A stretch of 64,000 bases of DNA, taken from assembly GCA_937927515.1 (NCBI GenBank), contig CALBDO010000010.1:24693-88692 (forward strand), given 5' to 3'. The position numbers were made by a program, and so were the translations under genes. Shown here in pieces: positions 53,954-61,964 of the stretch. The stretch's first letter is position 1, and every line of letters begins with the position of its first letter. The DNA comes from Candidatus Kapaibacterium sp. Lineage in GTDB: Bacteria > Bacteroidota > Ignavibacteria > Kapaibacteriales > UBA2268. The notes under the pieces are model-generated. The model was not told where the DNA came from, did no database searches, and saw only the letters and a program-made list of their open reading frames with translations.

Positions 53954-55668
53954 CAAAAAGGGTTAAAATTCCACCACTTAATTTCCAGCTCGGAGAACAG
54001 CGAGTCTCTTTTTTCGCAATCCATAAGAAAATTTAGGTCTTCATTAGAAATTTCTAAATTAGTTAAAATCTTCTCTGCAAAATCAAGAAGTCTGTTGAAA
54101 TCGGAATGATGGAAGAAAAACCTTTGTTCAGCATAATCTTTAGCGGACTTTGTGTAAATTAAAAACTGCCAATCGGAGGCTTGTACCAAAAGCAACTCCC
54201 TAAGAGCTTGGTTCAAAATACGATTAAGAAGTGTATCATTGGAACGTTCTCTTGAGAGATGCAAAATATCAGCAAATCTTTTCTCGTCGTTGTAGATTGC
54301 CTCCCAGGTCCAATAAGTTTCCGGATTGCTCCACACGTCGTGATTGTTATTAACACCCCAAGAGCCTTCTGGAAGTCTTACAACTAAATCCGGTTCAACA
54401 CGAAATATTTCCTCCGAGCAAGTAGCCAATTTAACCCAAGGAGATGCATTCAAGCCCCTAATAATGGCACGAACGAACTCCGGTCCCTCGAACCACCAAT
54501 GTCCAAATAACTCGCAATCAAACGGAGTGCACAATGTACCTTTTATGCCAGTTTGATTATAGTACCAATTTAATGTATTTTCAATATGGTGGATGTAATG
54601 ATTAGATTGTAAATCAATCTTATGGGGAGTCCATTCAGGGTAATATAAGGTTTTATACAACATATCAGCTTTTCTGTCTGTAACTCTCCAATAACGCAGA
54701 CCAGAGTCCAAATGTCTTTTGTGGAAATCCAAATAATCGGCTTCGGCTGGATAACCAATTTCACCACTCCATACTTGCATAGACATCATTTGATGCCTAG
54801 TAAACACTACTGAGGTTCCATACTCAATTTTCTCACTCGATGCAACATTGACCAGACGCAAAGGATTGAAGTCAAATTGGGTTGCTTCTATATCTGTGAG
54901 CTGTTTGAGATTTTCTCTATTTGAACCTATGAATCTACCGATTGGTTGGCTTCTTTCAAGCAAATTTTGGTCTGTAATGAAGTATTTAATACCATACCTT
55001 GATAGAATTTGTTCCAAGCCTGGTCGTAATCGTTCTTGATGATAGGGATTTACTGGAATGAAGGTTTTCCATATGTAAGAAGGCCGGTAAGCGCACTCTG
55101 GTAGCCAAATTCCATTTGGTTCCCTACCGAAATGCTTCTTGTAATTCTCAACAGCAAGTTTGATTTGACATTCAACGCTTCTATCATCTCCAAGCAAAGG
55201 TAGGTATCCATGTGTAGCAGCACAAGTAAAAACTTCTATTGCTCCAATATCTTGCAACGATTTAAAAGCTTTTACAATTGACTTTGAATATTTTATGTTA
55301 AAATCTTCCAATCTATTGGAATACCATTTTTGCCAAAATCTTGTTAAGTATATATGATGGGGATGATAACCCCAGCTAGTAAAATTTTTTTCATCTTCTT
55401 TTGCCAACTCAATTTTGCTAATACAATAATTTTCGAATATCTTGGGAAAATCAGGATGTTCTAATTGTTCGCACAAAACCGGGGATATATCAAGAGAAAC
55501 TTTCGGCAAAATTCCTTCAGATAACAATTCATTGAATACATTCAACAAGGGTATGTAACACTCTGCAACTGCTTCGTTTAACCAATCAACACCATGTGGT
55601 GATTTTCCATGATGAATAACCCAAGGTAAATGTGTATGTAAGACTAAAACATAACTTCCAGACGACAT
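53953..55668 (-). CDS. Glycoside hydrolase family 57, 1,4-alpha-glucan branching enzyme-like
   Basis: The 571-residue protein matches GH57: motif HTHLPW (residues 11-16), GAIEVFTCAATHGYLPLL, the nucleophile Glu191 in WLPECAYRP, and the acid Asp384 in PFDCELFGHWWFEGP, with a C-terminal DUF1957-like helical part. GH57 branching enzymes create alpha-1,6 branches in glycogen; other GH57 activities are possible. The flippase begins one base within its stop. No signal peptide is seen, so it is cytoplasmic. Confidence 0.9.
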   Translation of the reverse strand: MSSGSYVLVLHTHLPWVIHHGKSPHGVDWLNEAVAECYIPLLNVFNELLSEGILPKVSLDISPVLCEQLEHPDFPKIFENYCISKIELAKEDEKNFTSWGYHPHHIYLTRFWQKWYSNRLEDFNIKYSKSIVKAFKSLQDIGAIEVFTCAATHGYLPLLGDDRSVECQIKLAVENYKKHFGREPNGIWLPECAYRPSYIWKTFIPVNPYHQERLRPGLEQILSRYGIKYFITDQNLLERSQPIGRFIGSNRENLKQLTDIEATQFDFNPLRLVNVASSEKIEYGTSVVFTRHQMMSMQVWSGEIGYPAEADYLDFHKRHLDSGLRYWRVTDRKADMLYKTLYYPEWTPHKIDLQSNHYIHHIENTLNWYYNQTGIKGTLCTPFDCELFGHWWFEGPEFVRAIIRGLNASPWVKLATCSEEIFRVEPDLVVRLPEGSWGVNNNHDVWSNPETYWTWEAIYNDEKRFADILHLSRERSNDTLLNRILNQALRELLLVQASDWQFLIYTKSAKDYAEQRFFFHHSDFNRLLDFAEKILTNLEISNEDLNFLMDCEKRDSLFSELEIKWWNFNPF

Positions 55669-55785
55669 AATCTATCAACAATTAAAAAAACATTTTTTAC
55701 AAAACAATACAAGTTCAGAATTCACAGTTCATTTCATTACTTTATTCACACGCTCGTTTTTTGCTTAAAATTTTTTAGCTATAAA

Positions 55786-55810
55786 ATAAAGGGGTCTTTG
55801 CCCCTAAAAA
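55786..55810 (-). terminator. Probable terminator of the DUF3467 gene
   Basis: On the minus strand AGGGG and CCCCT form a five-pair stem around a CAAAGA loop, followed by TTATTTTAT. It starts about 70 bases after the DUF3467 stop; short stem, so moderate support. Confidence 0.55.
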
Positions 55811-55876
55811 ACATTTAGCACGCAATTAAATGAAAGCCTCAATTGTCACATACGTGAGTTCTGAAACATTCTGGTC

Positions 55877-56200
55877 TCAATTAATTTTGGGTATATTTCC
55901 CATACCAGGAAAAATCTTATCCCCTCGGTCTATGTTTATTTCACCGTATTGATTTTCATAGTTCTGAATATTTTCAATCAAAGCGCGCATAAATAATTTC
56001 GCATGTTGTGGTGTCATAATAATCCTTGCAAGTACTCTACCCTTTGGTAATCCAGGCAAAATTCTAGTAAAATCAAAAACAAACTCTGCAGGACTATGTG
56101 ATAAAATAACTAAATTGGAATAAATTCCTTCGGCTTCTTTTTCCCCAAGTTCAATGTTAATTTGCTGTTGAATTGGTTGTGGTTCCTTCTTCTCTGGCAT
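55877..56200 (-). CDS. DUF3467 family protein
   Basis: The 107-residue protein matches DUF3467: QINIELGEKEAEGIYSNL, then SPAEFVFDFTRILPG and VLARIIMTPQHAKLFMRAL. Function is unknown, although the fold is conserved across many bacteria. An AGGGAGGA ribosome site lies just before the ATG. A TAATTTTG -7-like element is at 56294-56301, leaving an 80-90 base leader. Confidence 0.92.
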   Translation of the reverse strand: MPEKKEPQPIQQQINIELGEKEAEGIYSNLVILSHSPAEFVFDFTRILPGLPKGRVLARIIMTPQHAKLFMRALIENIQNYENQYGEINIDRGDKIFPGMGNIPKIN

Positions 56201-56484
56201 AAATCCTCCCTAAACATTAATGTTAAATGGAAAAATTAAATTAACAAACATAAAAATTACCAAATAAAACTATAATCTAAATCCTATATTATACAAAATT
56301 AAACAAATTCACATTATTACCTTTGCAGCCACTTTATTTTATCACATTTTTGTTCAAAACTTACTACATAAACGAAAGTAATACTTCACAAATTAAATAA
56401 ATTTTAAAATTTATTTCAAAAATAACCTAAAAGCATTCATTAAGAAATTTACAACTTTTAAAGAGAAAAAGAATCAATGTGAGA
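56201..56484. other. AT-rich spacer with palindrome
   Basis: This 284-base gap carries no gene. It holds a TAATTTTG-like -7 element for DUF3467 on the minus strand (56294-56301), an AACATTAATGTT palindrome at 56213-56224 and a perfect 22-base AT-only palindrome at 56395-56416 (AAATAAATTTT, then its complement). Confidence 0.5.
56294..56301 (-). promoter_or_regulatory. Possible -7 element of DUF3467 gene
   Basis: The minus strand reads TAATTTTG about 94 bases before the DUF3467 start. No TTTG was found at the standard upstream spacing. Confidence 0.3.
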
Positions 56485-57009
56485 TTAAAAGCAATAGCCT
56501 AATGAAATTCCACCAACGGGGATGAATTCTATGTTGTATTTCGTCGTATAGCCACCTTCTCTATCAAAATTAGTTAATTTATTAATTCTAAACCAAGGTG
56601 TAAAACCAACACGGAAAAATAGCCCACCCTTTTTAGGTTGATACCTATATCCAATGAAAGCAGTAGGTATTAATGCGTCTACAGGTTCACTGCTTCCACC
56701 AAAAATATTTATGGTTGCAAATTTTCCATAGGTTAAACCTAAACCAAATTCAAAATGATGGGACAAGTTTTCATGAGAAATATAATTTAAAGAAATAGGT
56801 ATGGTGTAACCCAATGAAAGTCCAAAGCCAATTCTAAAAGAGAAATTTGGATTATATCTATAATCAACATTTATAGAGAAAAAACCAACGGTTTGGCCCA
56901 CTAATTCAATAAAAACTGCATTGTCTTTAAAACCATTATCATTGGGTTTCGAAAGTAGGGACACTCCAAAAAGATAAATAAATAAACCAAAAACTAAAAA
57001 TTTAGACAT
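56485..57009 (-). CDS. Small predicted outer-membrane beta-barrel protein
   Basis: The 174-residue protein has a signal peptide and an alternating hydrophobic/hydrophilic strand pattern with FRIGFGLSLGYTIPISLNY and HHFEFGLGLTYGKF segments, ending in an aromatic residue (GYCF), all typical of small barrels. The family is not recognised. It is the only gene between two AT-rich spacers. Confidence 0.65.
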   Translation of the reverse strand: MSKFLVFGLFIYLFGVSLLSKPNDNGFKDNAVFIELVGQTVGFFSINVDYRYNPNFSFRIGFGLSLGYTIPISLNYISHENLSHHFEFGLGLTYGKFATINIFGGSSEPVDALIPTAFIGYRYQPKKGGLFFRVGFTPWFRINKLTNFDREGGYTTKYNIEFIPVGGISLGYCF

Positions 57010-57241
57010 AACAAGAAATTATTTAAGAGTTAAAATTATCAAATTTTTGTTTTATTACAAAAAATTTTTATTACTTCAGAATCTTTCGGGCCAACAGTTT
57101 TTAAAAAAGTTATCGTAAAATCGAAAAAAGGTTTTCTCACTATTAGAAACAGTTAAAAAATATTTATTCAATTGCTAAAATCCGTTTATTTTTAAACTAT
57201 TTCGAGTCCGAAGAAAAATGTTATTAGTCTTAATTATCAAA

Positions 57242-58738
57242 TTACTTTAAATTCTCAATGCGTTGTTGAATATCCTTAGTCTTTTTCTCATCTTTTAAAA
57301 AAGTGCTATAAATTTTAAGCAATGCAAGTAGATAACTTTCCTTTTCTTCTGGCTTGATAATGGAATCGAGGGCTTCCATTTCTGCAACAATCTTCTTTAA
57401 ATCATTTTGTTTGTTCATTACAAAATAAATCTCTGCTAAGTCCTTGTACAATTCGTAATCATTCGTGAAACGAGCAGTGTTTTTCGCTCTTTCAAAATAA
57501 TTTGCAGACTTTTCAAGGTCGCCAATGTACTCCTTTTCATTAATTTTATTCTCATCTATTTGTCGCTTCTGAATGAGAGCAACCTTATTTTTGTAAGCAG
57601 CAGCACAATTCCTAATGACTATATCATAGTTTGGGTCGATTTCCAAAGCTTTCTCATACTGAGAAATTGCATCATCATATTTTCCAAGCTGTAAAAGTAT
57701 ATCCCCGTAAATTGCGTAGTAAAGTTTATTCTTCGGGTCTTGTTTTATCAATGACTGAGCGTATTTGATTGCTTCATCCTGTTTATTCTCTAATTGATAA
57801 ATACTAACTAAAAACGCATTAGCTTCTGAATTATCTGGTTCGAGTAAAAGAAGCAACTTTATATTTTTTATAGCATTGTCGTAGTCCCTTCGATTAAAAT
57901 ATGTTTGAGCCATTGCTGCAAAAGGCATTGAATTTAATTCAGTAGGCTGCTCTTTTTCGTCACTAAGCCAATGCTTGGGTGGATTCACTCGCCAACCAAA
58001 AATTGTAAAGAAACCTGCCTTGTCGCTGGAATAAACATAAGTTTCCTTGCCCTGTAATTCAAATCTATCGATCAAGATAGAATCTCGTTCTGGTGAAAAA
58101 CGTATCCCACGAGTGGATATCGGTTTCCCCACCTTTGAAATGAAATCTTCCCTTGGCATTTTTAAGTAGATTCCATAATCTTTGGACAAATTCAATTCTT
58201 CTTTAATTATATCTGCATATAGAGAATAAAATTTCAAGGCATTACTTGTGTCGCCTTTGATTTCATAAGCCTGAGCTATTAAGGGGTAAAAATCATATAC
58301 TTGTGGCCGAACAGTAATTCCAGCCGTGAAGATGTAAATTGCCGAATCTAAAAATTTTTCATTTCTGCTACCAAAATATCGGTTAAACATATCGATACCA
58401 AAGTTGTAACACAATCTCCAAAGATTTCCTTTAAATTGTTCGGCTTGAATTCGTAATCTAAAATCTTTGGTTTGTGAAATAACAGGTTCGGAGCCAATGA
58501 TAGCTTTTGCAGCACCCATAAAGTCGTACTTCAACTGACGAACCTCGGCAAGGTAAATATAAGCCTCTGCATTATTCGGGTTGTTCCTAATTTCTTTTTC
58601 CAAATTAAGTTCAGCTTTGTCGAGGTCTTTGTTTCGGATAGCAAGTTTTGCAGTTGTCATTTCTGGTGATTCACACTGAAAACTTTGGGACAGAATAGCA
58701 AAAAGGGAAAAAGTTAAAGTTACTATAAACTTTTTCAT
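57242..58738 (-). CDS. TPR-repeat exported protein
   Basis: The 498-residue protein has a signal peptide followed by SFQCES; the cysteine is not preceded by a standard lipobox residue, so lipidation is uncertain. TPR repeats are clear near the N-terminus (NPNNAEAYIYLAE) and the centre (LEPDNSEANAFLVSIYQL, then GDILLQLGKYDDAISQYEKAL). A middle domain has RGIRFSPERD, unassigned. I chose the ATG at 58738 over an upstream in-frame start. Role unknown; scaffold is inferred. Confidence 0.8.
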   Translation of the reverse strand: MKKFIVTLTFSLFAILSQSFQCESPEMTTAKLAIRNKDLDKAELNLEKEIRNNPNNAEAYIYLAEVRQLKYDFMGAAKAIIGSEPVISQTKDFRLRIQAEQFKGNLWRLCYNFGIDMFNRYFGSRNEKFLDSAIYIFTAGITVRPQVYDFYPLIAQAYEIKGDTSNALKFYSLYADIIKEELNLSKDYGIYLKMPREDFISKVGKPISTRGIRFSPERDSILIDRFELQGKETYVYSSDKAGFFTIFGWRVNPPKHWLSDEKEQPTELNSMPFAAMAQTYFNRRDYDNAIKNIKLLLLLEPDNSEANAFLVSIYQLENKQDEAIKYAQSLIKQDPKNKLYYAIYGDILLQLGKYDDAISQYEKALEIDPNYDIVIRNCAAAYKNKVALIQKRQIDENKINEKEYIGDLEKSANYFERAKNTARFTNDYELYKDLAEIYFVMNKQNDLKKIVAEMEALDSIIKPEEKESYLLALLKIYSTFLKDEKKTKDIQQRIENLK

Positions 58739-58811
58739 CACTTTAAACCTCAAATTTATTAATATCAAAATACAAAGTTACTAAATTGATATTAAATTTG
58801 TTTTTCAAGGG

Positions 58812-59552
58812 TTAGTTTTTGACGTAAATTTTTTCTTTAATGTTGTTGGAATTTTTATAAATTCCTATGAAGAAGGATTGCGAACCATTAGAAGTTTGAA
58901 AAGCAGGAACAAAAAGATAAATAAATTCATCTGGAAATTTTTCGGAGATATTTTCATAAAAAGATATCGCTTGGTCAAAATCATCAAAGTATTGAATCAT
59001 CTCGATTTTGCCCTCTGGTAAGCAAACAAGAGGGTATTCATATGAAAAGCCAAAAAAATATTTCCCTGGAAGGTCGATTTCTTCGCTTGGTATCAATGTT
59101 TCAATTTCTACAATGGAATTGCCCAAACTTCCTAACTTTCTTGCGGAGTAGTAAGACAAGTCGATTATTTTGTTATTAATGAAAGGACCTCTATCGTTGA
59201 CCCGTACTAAAATTACCTTCCCGTTTTGTAAATTCTTCACTCGAAGAACTGTACCAAAAGGAAAATATCTATGAGCAGCAGTTAACTTGTTCATATCATA
59301 AATTTCACCACTAGCAGTGCGCCTTTTATGAAATTTTCTACCATACCAAGAGGATTTACCCCTTTGTTGCGAATAAAAAAATTCGGATATATCATAATCT
59401 GCAATGTTTGTACTTATTTTTGAGTCCGTTTTTTCTACTAAGTCACTTTTAGCAACTAGAAAAGTTTTATTAATTATTAATACAAATCCTAGAGCCAAAA
59501 AAAAGCTTGAGACAATTAAATAAACAAAATACTTGATAAAAGTAAATCTCAT
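58812..59552 (-). CDS. RlpA-like double-psi beta-barrel protein
   Basis: The 246-residue protein has an N-terminal membrane helix and an RlpA-like domain: GKSSWYGRKFHKRRTASG, AAHRYFPFGTVLRV, VRVNDRGPF and IIDLSYYSARKLG. RlpA is a lytic transglycosylase at the septum in some bacteria; the catalytic Glu/Asp pair here (Asp in NDRGPF) fits the family. The C-terminal part is not a recognised SPOR domain, although SPOR-like. The ATG at 59552 is preferred over a TTG. A near-consensus promoter is upstream. Confidence 0.88.
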   Translation of the reverse strand: MRFTFIKYFVYLIVSSFFLALGFVLIINKTFLVAKSDLVEKTDSKISTNIADYDISEFFYSQQRGKSSWYGRKFHKRRTASGEIYDMNKLTAAHRYFPFGTVLRVKNLQNGKVILVRVNDRGPFINNKIIDLSYYSARKLGSLGNSIVEIETLIPSEEIDLPGKYFFGFSYEYPLVCLPEGKIEMIQYFDDFDQAISFYENISEKFPDEFIYLFVPAFQTSNGSQSFFIGIYKNSNNIKEKIYVKN

Positions 59553-59580
59553 CAATATGCAAATATATTTTCTTAATCTA

Positions 59581-59612
59581 CAAAATTACAAGGAGTTACC
59601 CATATACTCAAT
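59581..59612 (-). promoter_or_regulatory. Promoter of the RlpA-like gene (ATTG-N20-TAATTTTG)
   Basis: On the minus strand ATTG (59609-59612; three of four bases of TTTG) is followed after 20 bases by TAATTTTG (59581-59588), 28 bases before the ATG. Confidence 0.55.
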
Positions 59613-59743
59613 TAAAAAAGAATTAAAAAAAAATCATAAAACTGGAATTCGGAATGAAGCAATCTGAGGTAAAAATTAATTTAGATGGAATAGTACATAA
59701 ATTGATAATTCTATTTTAAAAACGTTAAGTCCTTTGAAGCAAA

Positions 59744-60757
59744 TTAGGAAATAAATTCCATCAACTCTTCAACATTCCTTTTACTTCCAATATACAAAGG
59801 TGTCTTCTGATGCAATGAATAAGGAATAATATCTAAAATGTTTGTTTTACCGTCGGTAGCCAAACCACCAGCTTGTTCAATGACAAATGAAAGAGGATTT
59901 GCTTCATAAACCAATCTGAGTTTTCCATTGGGATTCGATTTATCAGAGGGGTACATAAAAATTCCACCATAAAGTAAAACACGATGTACATCGGCCACGG
60001 CAGTTCCAACGTACCTTAAACTATATGGTCTTTTTTTGTCTTCGGATGGGGTTTTAATGAAATCAATGTACTTCTTGAATTTCTCGTCCCATTTATAATA
60101 ATAACCTTCGTTAATAGAATACTGATTATTCCACTCAGGAATTTTAATGTTACGTTTGGTCAATAAAAATTCACCTATTGTCGGGTCGTATGTAAATAAA
60201 TTAACACCGTGCCCTGTGGTATAAACAAGAACGGTGCTACTTCCGAAAAGGACATAGCCAGCAGCAACCAAATTTCTTCCAGGTTGAAGAATATCTTCGA
60301 CTGTTCCATCTGTACGAAGCTTAGGGTCTAATCTTTTGTAAAAACCAAAAATAGTACCAAGTGTAATATTTACATCGATGTTCGAGGAGCCGTCCAATGG
60401 GTCGAAAACCAGAACATATTTGCCCTTTGGGTATTGTTCTGGTATTCTCATCAACCCTTGAGATTCTTCTGATGCCATAGCACACAAATTACCATTGTGG
60501 TCCATGGCACGATAAATCACTTCGAAGGCAAATTGGTCTAATTTACGGACTGCCTCCCCATGCACATTAATATTTTCTGTTAGACCAAGTATGTCGGTAA
60601 GACCAGCACGACGGATTTCTCTTTCGATTAAACGAATAGCAAAAGTGAAATCGTGAAGAAGAAAGGTAAATTCTCCGGTTGCTTCGGGGTGGAATTCTTG
60701 TTCTTCATTAATATGTCGGTCAATTGTAATTAATTTTGAAGTTGATGTTACTGCCAT
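59744..60757 (-). CDS. fbp: Class I fructose-1,6-bisphosphatase
   Basis: The 337-residue protein has the class I FBPase metal site VFDPLDGSSNIDVN, upstream ASEES, and C-terminal RLVYEANPLSFVIEQAGG. It dephosphorylates fructose 1,6-bisphosphate in gluconeogenesis and the pentose phosphate route. An AAGGA site precedes the ATG. It lies downstream of the cupin and J-domain genes in a minus-strand run, so co-transcription is plausible. Confidence 0.95.
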   Translation of the reverse strand: MAVTSTSKLITIDRHINEEQEFHPEATGEFTFLLHDFTFAIRLIEREIRRAGLTDILGLTENINVHGEAVRKLDQFAFEVIYRAMDHNGNLCAMASEESQGLMRIPEQYPKGKYVLVFDPLDGSSNIDVNITLGTIFGFYKRLDPKLRTDGTVEDILQPGRNLVAAGYVLFGSSTVLVYTTGHGVNLFTYDPTIGEFLLTKRNIKIPEWNNQYSINEGYYYKWDEKFKKYIDFIKTPSEDKKRPYSLRYVGTAVADVHRVLLYGGIFMYPSDKSNPNGKLRLVYEANPLSFVIEQAGGLATDGKTNILDIIPYSLHQKTPLYIGSKRNVEELMEFIS

Positions 60758-60771
60758 TTGTAAATCCTTAT

Positions 60772-61098
60772 CTATGCATTATCCTTAATCATGACCAAGA
60801 GCATTTTAAAATTTGTTATGGCTTTAACAGAATGTGGGTGGGTCTTGGGAATAATAATCATTTCCCCAGAATTAAGCTTGTATTCATTTTTATCTATGAA
60901 CACAATACCTGTTCCTTCGACGCAAAAGAGGAAAGCCTCGTATGGAGAAACATGCTCGCTTATTTCCTGACCCTGCCAAAAGGCAAAAATCGTTATGTTT
61001 CCAGATTTGTTCTTGATTAAAACCTTGCTAACAATAGAATTCTCTTGAAATTCGATTAGATGCTGCAAGTTTAATGATTTAGAGAATAACTCTTCCAA
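60772..61098 (-). CDS. Cupin-domain protein with TTG start
   Basis: The 108-residue protein has a single cupin barrel: ISEHVSPYEAFLFCVEG, then SGEMIIIPKTHPHSVKA, with some metal-binding histidines. The start is TTG, supported by a GGAGGG ribosome site six bases upstream that lies inside the last codons of the preceding gene; no ATG is available near. Function is unknown. It sits between the J-domain protein and fbp. Confidence 0.8.
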   Translation of the reverse strand: MEELFSKSLNLQHLIEFQENSIVSKVLIKNKSGNITIFAFWQGQEISEHVSPYEAFLFCVEGTGIVFIDKNEYKLNSGEMIIIPKTHPHSVKAITNFKMLLVMIKDNA

Positions 61099-61100
61099 AA

Positions 61101-61928
61101 TTAACCCTCCATTGTTTCTTTGATTTTATCTAAAAGTTTCCTATTGAAGTCAATTTGGCGCTCCAAAAATGAAATTTTTTCTAAAAGTTTTTTTCGATGT
61201 TCTTTTATCCATAAAGGATTTTTCAAACTTTTTTCATAGATAAATGGTTCTTGAAGTATCATTCTATCAATAACTCTTCTTTCAATTCCAATCATTAATT
61301 TTATCTCCTTTAGCTCTTCTTCCAACTTTCTAACAACATCATCATTGTCCTCGAAATTAGTAAAATTTTCACACAAAATTTTATAGAAAACACGGATTTT
61401 TGAGAAATTTCTCTCTTTGTATGCATCTTGAATTGGTACCCAAAATTTTTTGAAATGTTCTGTTTCGCCTGATAAATCTGGATGTAAAATTTTTACAAGT
61501 TTCCTATACATTGAATTCAAATCCATTTGGCTTTTTTCATTCACCGTAGGTTCGGTTTTTCCAAAAGAATTTTTATTTTCGGTATTAGAGGTCATTTTGG
61601 TGGAAAAAACGCTTCGGTCGATTGCTTTTTCAACTGATTTTTCTACAAACTCCCACACATCACGCGTAATCTTCATCCCACGATTAATTTTGACAAAGAT
61701 TAATTCAATTTTTCGCTCCATTATGTTGCACAATTCGACCTTCTCATCAATTTCGTTCTCTAAATCGCCAAAGATTTTCTCATACTCAAATTGTATCTTC
61801 GGTTGTAACTCGTAGCGCAGATAATACCATCTTTCAACAAGTTCTAAAAGTATCTTTTTTTGCTCTTCAATTTGTTCTCGAAGATGTTTTATTCGATGAT
61901 TTAATGTGATGTTTTCCTCTGCCAGCAT
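61101..61928 (-). CDS. J-domain protein with coiled coils
   Basis: The 275-residue protein has an N-terminal coiled coil, a J-domain-like segment with the HPD motif at residues 149-151 (MYRKLVKILHPDLSG), then a second coiled coil. J-domain proteins stimulate Hsp70 ATPase; the partner DnaK is not in the window. I chose the ATG at 61928 over an upstream TTG. It ends two bases before the cupin TTG start, whose ribosome site is inside this gene. Confidence 0.8.
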   Translation of the reverse strand: MLAEENITLNHRIKHLREQIEEQKKILLELVERWYYLRYELQPKIQFEYEKIFGDLENEIDEKVELCNIMERKIELIFVKINRGMKITRDVWEFVEKSVEKAIDRSVFSTKMTSNTENKNSFGKTEPTVNEKSQMDLNSMYRKLVKILHPDLSGETEHFKKFWVPIQDAYKERNFSKIRVFYKILCENFTNFEDNDDVVRKLEEELKEIKLMIGIERRVIDRMILQEPFIYEKSLKNPLWIKEHRKKLLEKISFLERQIDFNRKLLDKIKETMEG

Positions 61929-61964
61929 ATTCAAAATTATTCAACTTTCGAAATTATGAAATAT

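Noticed and set aside
61450..61815. Plus-strand open frame of 121 codons opposite the J-domain gene
   Set aside because: Antisense to a gene with a clear J-domain; no ribosome site or family match.
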